Assembly: GCA_009363875.1 (NCBI GenBank)
Contig: CM018694.1
Coordinates: forward strand, 29,769,415 to 29,833,414
From: Mikania micrantha
Lineage: Eukaryota; Streptophyta; Magnoliopsida; Asterales; Asteraceae
Direction: 5' to 3'
Length of the DNA: 64,000 nucleotides
Part shown: positions 55,525 to 64,000 of the stretch, piece after piece
How the letters are laid out: every line of letters begins with the position of its first letter
Position numbering within the stretch: position 1 is the stretch's first letter
Notes under the pieces: model-generated
The model's input: the letters and a program-made list of their open reading frames with translations, nothing else
The model's database searches: none
Told to the model about the DNA's origin: nothing
Position numbers and translations under genes: made by a program

Positions 55525-55590
55525 AAGGTGAGTTCATACGCCCCTTTTCTAATCTAAACTGATTTTAAACTCTCGGGGCTGAGAAACATG
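55525..55590 (+). promoter_or_regulatory. Conserved donor-hairpin module, element F LTR
   Basis: AAG|GTGAGTTCATACGCCCC with GT at 55528. GCCCC (55540..55544) can pair with GGGGC (55575..55579), followed by TGAGAAACATG. Confidence 0.5.
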
Positions 55591-57597
55591 CTAAATCTTT
55601 TATTTATTTAAAAGTTTTAGTTTAACATATTGCTTATACTTTGATTTAAGATAATATTGCTTGACTTGTTGTCGCTTATAATTGTATGCATGCTTGTATA
55701 ATCATGATATGACAGAGACAACTAAGATGAATATGATAATATAACTTCATAAATCATCAACACAATAGAATAACATAGTTGTAAGATTCTATCTTATAAC
55801 GCTTAATTATTCTTACAAGAACAGACAATGAGATTATCATAGATGAACATGATGACAATAACAACAAACATGAATGATATGAAGATAATATATCTGCATA
55901 ATATCATTCAACACCGGAGATAGCTAAGTGTAATAAGACAAGTTCTTATAACACTCAGTTTGTAACTCGGCACATACTACAAGATAACATGAAACAAGTA
56001 TCCTCTACCACCTGAGTCGACTATGTGTAGTAAGACTAGTTCTTACCACACCTTAGTGACAACAGGGTGACTATATAGAACAACAAGGAATGATAATCAT
56101 GATAATGAAACTTCATGATAACAACATCATTCATACAACAATTAACATGGTATAATAAGACAAGATCTTGTTTAACTTTGTTAACAACAACGAGAACATA
56201 CAGCATTGAGAACAAACAACATTGGTGAACATACAATACAATTGATTACTATTGAACTGTCTGTATTATATCATTTCAATCATGTGCCATGTATTCAAGT
56301 ATGATCATTGTAAGTCTCTTCACAAATAGCTGACCAGTTAATTTGACGTGACTAAACCGATGATAGCATAGTGGTACCATTGGTTTGACAAACCTCTAGC
56401 TTGTAGGGCTAGTATGTTGATCGTAATCATCATTGGCCGGTAACGTAGGACCGGTGACAGAGCGACGACCAGTCAGGGACTGGTAAGCGACACATGGTGA
56501 TATTAATCTACAGTTATACTTGTAATTAATCCATCGTTACCCGTTGACTAGTAGACTGAGGAATTTATTTTCTCTCATGTCATATTACTAGTAAACATTT
56601 CGATGAGGCCTACGGTAATACAAAGTGGTAGAGGTAAATCAGATGCATTGTCATCTGATTACGTGAGGATTACAATGGATTCCTTTTAGGCTCTATGCAA
56701 TTCAAGTTGAGAACAAATATCAATTGGTTAGCTAACACACTTATTATTTAAAAGTGATTAGCAGTTACCCCCACAAGAAATAGAATAATAACAAGGATCA
56801 GATTAAATTAATCTAATTTCCTTAACACGCTGAGGGTTTATCAATACTTCGATTTGATAACTAAACCCCTCTTATGATACTATTCTACATATGATACAAT
56901 GGGTGATGAACACAAACGGATGGGTGAAATGAAAATGGGGATCTATAGTTGTATTGCAAGTGGTATTAAGTTCTATTAGATATGTGGTGGGATGTTGGCT
57001 GGGGCTTGTTCCCCTGCATATGCCCTATATATAAGCATAGCTAATAGGATGAGATATCACTTGTAAATATAACTATGGAAAGGCCATTGTGTGAATGGGT
57101 GAATCAAACAACCTACAAGTAACATGTATGACATTGTGATTGTGTATTTGAACAATTCAAGATTTTCAATTATCAAACTTATGAACTCACCAACCTAGTG
57201 TTGACTTTGTTTAAATGCATGTTTTCTTAGGTGACGAACATGTTTGGTCACCAGTATTCAAGAACATAGCTAGAGGACTTTTAGAAGACCTAGTTGCATT
57301 TTGTGTGAACATACTTTTGGAATGACAAAACAATTAATCATCTTTTGTAGATCTTGTAAGTTACAAGATAGAAACTCATTGATTCTTTTGGATAGATTTA
57401 CTTGGTTAAATTATGAACGATACATTGTAATTTAGTCTTGTAATTCTATATCATTGTCATGATTAGCATTTCTCAATTATATATCATGTGCTATGCAAAC
57501 AATCTGATCATTTCGATTATCAAACAATATCGCGCCCAGAGAACCTTCCGACCGACGGGAAAGTCGATCCAGCCCGCCGGCTCGGGGTGTGACAGAT

Positions 57598-57610
57598 TGG
57601 TATCAGAGTC
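57598..57610 (+). other. Primer binding site of element F
   Basis: TGGTATCAGAGTC: one mismatch to the TGGTATCAGAGCC seen in the other five elements. Confidence 0.88.
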
Positions 57611-57727
57611 ATGGTTATAGAGAAATATAGGTCATATTACATAAACGGTATGGCCTAGACTATAACCTAGGGACCCTCATGTAGAGATTATACAACTTAA
57701 GATTCTTTTTGCATATGTCTTCTGCAT

Positions 57728-57768
57728 CTGATCACTGCACTAACCGATTTTCTTTCGGTTATGATCAG
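57728..57768 (+). promoter_or_regulatory. Stem-loop directly before the element F gag start
   Basis: Arms CTGATCA + TAACCGA against TCGGTTA + TGATCAG, with bulge CTGCAC and loop TTTTCTT. Arms and bulge are identical to D; the loop differs by one base. Confidence 0.5.
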
Positions 57769-57769
57769 A

Positions 57770-59253
57770 ATGCCGCCAAGAAGACCACCAGCTTTACTGC
57801 CACCACCACCTCAAGATTCTGCTCCACACTCATCGACACCGACACCACCTGACTCTCCTCCACCGCCACCTCCACCTCCTCCTCTGCCACCACCTGTTCA
57901 TGAGTTGGATCCTGCTACCATTGCACTGGCCACACTACTGACCAGTCAACTGAGGGATGTGATCCTCGAGATGATGAACAAAATCAACATTAAAAACAGC
58001 AACAACGTCGCCAACTCATCTGGAGAAGGCATCGGTAACACCAGACATCATCAGGACTATTCCTACAAAAACTTTGTAGGATGCAAGCCACCGAGTTTCA
58101 GTGGTAGTGAGGGTGCCGTCGGATTGATCCAATGGATCGAGAAGATGGAAACAACTCTCGACATCAGTGGCTGTCCTGATCAGCATAGAGTGAGGTATGA
58201 TGCTGGCTCATTCAACAAGAGAGCATTGACATGGTGGAATGCTCAGGTTCAGACTAGAGGTAGAGATGAAACTCTGTCTATGCCTTGGGATGACTTTAAG
58301 GCTATGTTGAGTGCGGAGTTTTGCCCGAGGAACGAACTCAAGAAGGTTGAAACTGAGCTACCCAACCTCGTCATGATTGGTGCTGGGCATCTGGCCTACA
58401 CCACAAGATTCCACGAGTTAGCTACCTTGACACCGGACGTGGTGCCAACACTGGAGAAGAGGATAGAGCAGTATGTTGGTGGTTTACCGTCTTGTATCCA
58501 AGGGCACGTGATTTCAGCCCACCCCACTACTATGGAGATGACTGTTACTCTGTCAGCAACATTGACAGATGTGATGGTTGCCTCCGGGGCCCTGAAGAAA
58601 GAAGCTGACTCAGCTAAGGCTGGAACATCAAGAAAGCCGGATAAACGGCCGGCGAAGAAACAAAAGGTGGTCTGGAACTTTGCTGCGACCACTCAGACCC
58701 CAATGCTCAACCAACCACAACCTCTACAGATCAAGAAGCCCTACACTGGCGCAACACCATTGTGCAACAGCTGCCAGTATCATCATCCACCAAACATCCA
58801 GTGTAGACATTGCACTAACTGTGGGAAGTTTGGTCACTAAGCAAACCACTGCAGGAGCACCGGGGCTCCAAACATAAACAACAATGTAGCCACTACTGTT
58901 GCTGCTGATCACAGGTTTTGCTACAACTGTGGCGAGCCTGGACACTTTTCTCGGGATTGTCCCAAGAAGAATCAACAAAGGGCTCCAGTAGCACGAGGTA
59001 GAACCTTTCAGATTAGAGCAGCTACTTCTCGATAGGACCTGAATGTGATTACGGGTACATTTCTCCAATATGACTTTTAGGCGTCCATATTATTTGACAC
59101 TGGTGCGGATCATAGTTTTATCTCATCCGATTTTGCTAGCCATCTTAATCATGTTGTGAGATAGCAAACGACAAACAGATCACAGTTGACACAGTACTTA
59201 GAAATTGCCCACTAACACTTGGCGATCATACATTTTCCATCGATTTAATAACG
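57770..59253 (+). pseudogene. gag: Element F gag and protease, broken
   Basis: Starts MPPRRPPALLPPPP with a long proline run, then FVGCKPPSFSGSEG, ALTWWN and FHELATLTPDVV. A TAA at 58838..58840 falls inside the first zinc knuckle (CTNCGKFGH then stop). The second knuckle CYNCGEPGHFSRDC is near 58919 in the same frame. TAG codons near 59033 and 59077, and a deletion of about 28 bp near 59155, break the protease, though the FDTGAD site near 59095 is readable. Capsid and protease cannot be made intact. Confidence 0.9.
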
Positions 59254-60630
59254 ATGGGGCTGGGCAGTTTCGACATCATTGTCGGAATGGATTGGCTATC
59301 TCTTGACAGAGTTGAGTTCATCTGTTTCGAAAAGCTATTACGTATTCCAGTGGAGAACAATCAAGTTTTCGAAATTCATGGAGATCAAGCAAACTGCAGT
59401 GTCAAGATAATATCGTGTATGAAGGCTCGCAAGTATCTCAGAAAACGATGTATCGCATTCCTAGCTCACGTGGTAGAGAAAGACAAGAAAGCAATCAAGA
59501 TTCAAGATGTACCAGTGGTGAAAGACTATGTCGATGTGTTTCCGAATGATTTACCGGGACTGCCACCCGAGAGATCGGTACAGTTTCGAATTGATTTGAT
59601 TCCGGGAACGACTCCTGTAGCTAAGTCTCCTTACAGACTTGCACCATCAGAAATGCAGGGGCTGTCCAATCAATTACAAGAGCTACTTGACAAAGGATTC
59701 ATTCGACCGAGTTTCTCACCGTGGGGAGCTCCGGTTCTCTTTGTCAAGAAGAAGGATTGATCCTTCAGAATGTGCATCGATTACAAAGAGCTCAACAAAA
59801 TCACCATCAAGAATCGGTAGCCGTTATCGAGGATTGATGACTTGTTTGATCAGTTACAGGGAGCTCAATACTTTTCAAAGATAGACCTGCATTCAGGTTA
59901 TCACCAGCTCTGGATTCAAGAGGTAGACATACCAAAGACGGTCACTATGAATTCATGGTGATGCCATTCATACTGACGAACGCACCGGCATTGTTCATGG
60001 ATTTAATGAACCGAGTCGTATCTAGATCAATTCGTTATCATCTGTATCGATGATATATTGATCTACTCAAGAAGCGAGAAGGAACATGAACAACACCTCA
60101 AGACAGTCTTGGAACTTCTAAAGAACGAACAACTTTATGCCAAATTCTCCAAGTGTGAATTTTGGTTTAGAGAAGTTCATTTCTTGGGTCACGTGATTAA
60201 CAATAATGGTATTCATGTGGACCCTGCCAAGATTGAAGCAATCAAGAACTGGGATGTGCCCACAACACCAACAGAGATCAGATCATTCCTGGGATTGGCG
60301 GGTTATTACAGGAGATTCATTTCGAATTTCTCTAAGATAGCCTTGCCTATCACCAAACTCACACAGAAGAATGAACCATTCGTGTTGACATGAAAACGCG
60401 AAGAGACATTTCAAACATTGAAACAAAGATTGTGCAATGGTCCAATTCTAACACTCACGGAAGACAATGATGACTTTGTGGTATACTGTGACGCTTCCCA
60501 TCAGGGACTTGGTTGTGTTTTAATGCAACGAGACAAAGTCATTGCTTATGCCTCACGACAGCTGAAGATACACGAGAAGAACTACACAACACATGATTTA
60601 GAACTGGGAGCTGTTGTCTTTGTTTTATAG
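59254..60630 (+). pseudogene. pol: Element F protease end, reverse transcriptase and RNase H, broken
   Basis: The open stretch 59254..59760 holds IIVGMDWLS, the linker and RT start (FIRPSFSPWGAPVLFVKKKD). Then TGA at 59758, TAG near 59818, a short deletion near 59940 in the region after DIPKT, and another near 60015 before the catalytic site, which reads as CIDDIL near 60045. RT end LGLAGYYRRFI is intact (60058..60393), followed by TGA. RNase H YCDASHQGLGC is open from 60418 to a TAG at 60628..60630. Confidence 0.9.
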
Positions 60631-61095
60631 ATTTGGAGAAATTACCTGTACAGTACCAAATGCACTATCTTCACAGATCACAAGAGTTTACAGCACATAT
60701 TTGATCAGAAGGAGCTTAACATGAGACAGAGACATTGGGTTGAGCTCCTAAACGATTACGATTGTGTGATCAAATACCATCCGGGCAAAGCGAATGTTGT
60801 TGCAGACGCTTTGAGTCAGAAGGAAAGAGTCAAACCCTTGCGCGTTCGAGCAATGGGAATGACCGTGCAAACAAGTTTGAGAGATCAAATCATACAAGCA
60901 CAACAAGAAACCATGGCAAGAAACAACTTAAAGAACGAGCTCGATTGTGGAGCCAAGAAACATTTCTAGACCAAACAAGATGTAGTTGTCTATTTTCAGG
61001 ATCGAGTTTGGATCCCAGCAGTAGATGAACTTCGAACATTCATACTTGACGAGGCACACAAGACACGTTACTCTGTTCATCCTGGTGCTGATAAG
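60631..61095 (+). pseudogene. pol: Element F RNase H end and integrase zinc domain, broken
   Basis: RNase H closes with MRQRHWVELLNDYDC and NVVADALSQKE. A TAG at 60967..60969 stops the frame before the integrase. HKTRYSVHPGADK of the HHCC domain is readable near 61060 in the same frame. Confidence 0.85.
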
Positions 61096-62328
61096 ATGTA
61101 CCAAGATCTTAGGTCGTTTTATTGGTGGCCGGGTATGAAGAAAGATGTTGCTACTTATGTTGGCAAATGCTTAACATGTGCCAAAGTCAAAGCTGAACAC
61201 CAGAAACCGTCAGGTTTGCTGGAACAACAAGAGATACCACAATGGAAGTGGGAACAAATAGCTATGGATTTTATTACCAAGCTACCCCGTACTTCCAGCG
61301 GACACGATTCGATTTGGGTCATCATTGATAGATTGACCAAGTCCGCACAATTCTTTCTGATCAGAGAGAATTACAAGATGGAGAAACTAGCAAGACTTTA
61401 TGTCGAAGAAATAGTAGTGCGGCAGGGTGTGCCATTGTCTATTATTTCCGACCGGGACAGTCGATTTACATCGCGTTTCTGGCAATCATTGCAACAATCT
61501 CTAGGGACAAGTGTAAACTTGATCACCGTTTATCATCCACAAACGGATGGACAAAGTGAGCGAACAATTCAAACCCTAGAGGATATGTTGAGAACATGCA
61601 TCCTAGACTTCGGTGGAAGTCGGGATAAACAATTACCACTCATCGAGTTCTCCTACAACAACAGCTACCACAACAACATTGGATGTGCTCCGTTTGAAGC
61701 ACTATATGGTAGAAAATGTCGGTCTCCAATCTGTTGGACCGAAGTGCGAGAAAACAGAATCACTGGGCCTGAACTTATTCAGGAGACTACTGATAAGATA
61801 GCCCGGATACAACAGAGATTACAAGCAACACGTAGTCGCCAAAAGAGTTACGCAGAAAAACGGCGAAAGCCTTCGGAATTCCAAGTGGGTGACCGAGTCA
61901 TGTTGAAAGTGTCCCCGTGGAAAGGCGTGGTTCGTTTTAGGGCTAAAGGCAAACTAGCCCCAAAGTATGTCGGACCGTTTGAGATAACTCAACGCATAGG
62001 TCCTGTGGCATACAGACTCAAACTCCCTGATGAACTCAGTGGAGTACACGATGTATTTCACGTATCAAACCTCAAGCAATGTCTTGCTGACGAATCATTG
62101 ATCATACCATTGGAAGAGATACAAGTTGACGAACAATTAAACTTCATTGAGGAACCCGTAGAGATTATGGAACGTGAGGTCAAGAGACTGAAACAAATCC
62201 GTATCCCTATTGTTAAGGTTCGATGGAACTCCAAGCGCAGACCAGAATTTACCTGGGAACACGAGGACAACATGAAGACAAAGTATCCCCACCTATTTGA
62301 AGAAGTTGTGCCCGACAATGATGCTTAA
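61096..62328 (+). CDS. pol: Element F integrase and chromodomain-like tail
   Basis: 410 codons from an internal ATG (MYQDLRSFYWWPGMK); the zinc domain starts upstream. CLTCAKVK ends the HHCC domain. The first catalytic Asp is residue 58 (MDFITKLPR), followed by ISDRDSRFTSRFW and HPQTDGQSERTIQT, so D-D(35)-E is present. The GPF-type motif (KYVGPFEITQRIGPVAYRL in part) and chromodomain-like end VRWNSKRRPEFTWEHEDNM are intact. It is the best preserved part of F. Confidence 0.92.
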   Translation: MYQDLRSFYWWPGMKKDVATYVGKCLTCAKVKAEHQKPSGLLEQQEIPQWKWEQIAMDFITKLPRTSSGHDSIWVIIDRLTKSAQFFLIRENYKMEKLARLYVEEIVVRQGVPLSIISDRDSRFTSRFWQSLQQSLGTSVNLITVYHPQTDGQSERTIQTLEDMLRTCILDFGGSRDKQLPLIEFSYNNSYHNNIGCAPFEALYGRKCRSPICWTEVRENRITGPELIQETTDKIARIQQRLQATRSRQKSYAEKRRKPSEFQVGDRVMLKVSPWKGVVRFRAKGKLAPKYVGPFEITQRIGPVAYRLKLPDELSGVHDVFHVSNLKQCLADESLIIPLEEIQVDEQLNFIEEPVEIMEREVKRLKQIRIPIVKVRWNSKRRPEFTWEHEDNMKTKYPHLFEEVVPDNDA

Positions 62329-62352
62329 ATTTCGGGACGAAATTTCTTGAAC

Positions 62353-62362
62353 AAGGGGAGAC
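62353..62362 (+). other. Polypurine tract of element F
   Basis: AAGGGGAGAC directly before the 3' LTR. Confidence 0.88.
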
Positions 62363-64000
62363 TGTGACAACCAGTACCTGATCGTCCGGAAAGTCCGTAC
62401 GGTACGTGTACTTTCACTGTTTACTATATGTAAATACAACATATGAACAGTGTGTGTGTTAACAGAATTCAGAATACAAGAAACAGTTGTACGTATTTAT
62501 ATGAAAACTTAAATGCCGGAAGTACAACAACTCATGATAAACAACTGTTGTAGGTATTTAGGTGAAAACCAAACTACAGTTAATACAACAAATCGAGAGA
62601 AACAACAGTGTACAAGTAAACAACAAGAACATGTCGGTTGCGATCTGATATCCATAGATGACAGGAATTAGATGGCCGATAAATCAGTACGAAAACAACG
62701 TGAAAAACAAGAAGTTTAGTTGAGTCCGTCAGTGAGGAAACACAATTTAAAACACAATTGCAGTGTCTTTTCAGAATAACGAACTAACAGTGTGTTTGTG
62801 TGGGTGACGATTCACACAAACATATCTGTGAGTTTAAAGTTCTGAAATGATGACTGAAAAGTAGAAAACAAGAATCAGAAAGCAAAACCATCGTCGTGTT
62901 CGTTCGGGTGACGATTCAAACGAATACGCGCGAAGGTGACGCAATCTGACGAAACGAAATCGATAAACGAATTCGATAAGAAAATTTAAGAAAAACAAAT
63001 TCAGAACGTTTATTAGGAATTACAACCTTAAAAATGTTAATTAAAACTTATTTTTATTTAAAATACGTAAACACATGCGTTACGATCCGGAAACGCAACG
63101 GAGACGCGAACCAAGCAACAATAACGAACCCGAAAACACTCGGGGTATAAATACCCTAAATGAGGTTTCTTCCTCATTTATCACTCTCACTTTCTCTCTC
63201 TTTAACCCTAGATTCGGCTCCATCTCTCTCTGAAATCTTGAACTTCAAACTTCCATATCTTGTTCATCTCTCAGCCAAATCACTCCATCTTTACCAAATC
63301 GAAGCTCTGGATCTCCTCTACACAAAAGTACAACCGATCTGGAATGAGAACCATCAGAAAAGAGGTAATCTATGATGAAATGTAGCGAAAACTAGGGTTT
63401 TTACAGCCTTTTGTTCGAACTCAACCCTAACCGGTTAACCACCCTCAAATCTTGAAGTCCATGATCACGATAACCATTCCTGGCCTACACCATCTTCAAA
63501 AACACCTCAGGATCCTGAGATTGGGGTGATGCTAGGTGTAGCCTTGCTTTGGCCAAAGAACAAACTCAGATGGCCGAATGGCCTAGGGCGAAGGGACAAG
63601 GCCGAATGGCCACCCCTCTTCGGCATTCATTCGGTCACCAGCCTATCGGTCGGGCCTAAACATCCCTTCGGCCACCTTCAATTGACCGGCCATCACCCAT
63701 GCGGCCCTCCCATTCGCTGAGCATCTCCCATTCGACCAACCCCATTCACTTGAACCACCACCCATTCGACCACAAGCACAATCGGCCAGCCAAGTCTCAT
63801 GCGGCCACCTCATTCGCCCGTGCAGCTTCATTCGCCCACAGGGCCAATCGCCAAGCAAAGTCAGTCTGCCCATCCCATTGCTTCGGCCCACTGATTCGGC
63901 TAGACCACCTGACCCATTCCACTCCCTCAGTCCAAGGACTGTTTAGGCCCAGTTCGGCCCATGGCCACTAGTTCGGCCCACCATGGCTCCATTGACCCAA
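62363..64000 (+). repeat. Element F 3' LTR, cut by the window end
   Basis: Starts TGTGACAACCAGTACC and matches 53237 onward. It has a shorter TC microsatellite than the 5' copy and lacks an 84-bp block equivalent to 54545..54628, which in the other LTR is flanked by the 6-bp repeat GGCCTA. TATA box at 63146. Confidence 0.94.

Larger units (their letters stand above)
53237..57594 (+). repeat. Element F 5' LTR (4358 bp)
   Basis: TATA box at 54020, a TC microsatellite (about 54094..54121), donor-like GAG|GTAATC at 54257, CATTCGGCC words (54440..54800) and GGCCCA words (54895..55050), donor-hairpin module at 55526, acceptor-like TCTTAG|GT at 57230, end GCTCGGGGTGTGACA. Reading frames at 54412..54947 come only from the repeated words. 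Confidence 0.94.
53237..64000 (+). mobile_element. Element F: Ty3/gypsy chromovirus-like element in the copia gag, right end outside the window
   Basis: 5' LTR 53237..57594, primer site, degraded gag-pol, polypurine tract, and a 3' LTR from 62363 that runs off the window. It is a sister family of D: similar LTR starts (TGTGACAAC), the same stem-loop before gag and close Pol proteins, but different LTR middle sections. Confidence 0.93.

Overview
This is plant nuclear DNA built almost entirely of nested LTR retrotransposons. Every coding stretch I recognise belongs to a Ty3/gypsy or Ty1/copia polyprotein, and I see no host gene, rRNA, tRNA or CRISPR array. The Ty3 elements carry the order gag, zinc knuckles, protease (PR), reverse transcriptase (RT), RNase H (RH), integrase (IN) and a C-terminal chromodomain-like tail. 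They have long LTRs (2.3 to 4.4 kb) and a primer site matching the 3' end of initiator tRNA-Met. This fits the plant chromoviruses, probably the Tekay/Del group. The copia element looks like the SIRE group. The protein style suggests a dicot, possibly Asteraceae; that is an inference from memory of the families, not a search result.

Layout. Element B (Ty3, minus strand) enters at the left edge with gag-PR (1..1469). Its leader is split by element A (Ty3, plus, 1649..11233, target duplication gtgac), and its LTR continues at 11613..~14265. Element G (copia, minus) occupies ~14266..17797 and resumes at 52081..53236. G is split by element C (Ty3, plus, 17798..52075, target duplication ctctt). 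C was itself hit twice: element D (18490..29836, target duplication cataa) lies in its 5' LTR, and element E (40618..50997) lies in its 3' LTR, with the left junction of E eroded. Element F (Ty3, plus, 53237 to beyond the window) is inserted in the gag end of G. Relative order: G before C, C before D and E, G before F, B before A.

Condition. All elements are broken by stops, frameshifts or deletions. A and D have nearly identical LTR pairs and are recent. B, C, E, F and G are more decayed. No element has an uninterrupted gag-pol frame, although several IN regions are open with an intact D-D(35)-E.

The most interesting signal is in the LTRs. All six Ty3 families, although otherwise strongly diverged, share one module: a splice-donor-like AG|GTGAGTT, a C-rich block (GCCC or GCCCC) about 4 to 6 nt further on, and then a G-rich block (GGGC or GGGGC) that can pair with it. 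Four families also share a box ending in an acceptor-like YAG|GT near the LTR end, and all six have an earlier donor-like GTA site after the leader. Together these suggest that the long LTRs contain a conserved, probably spliced, leader. The first predicted intron of each family holds a different family-specific repeat array: TTCGAGTAC words, CGAACC words, CATTCGGCC words, a hairpin series or a microsatellite.
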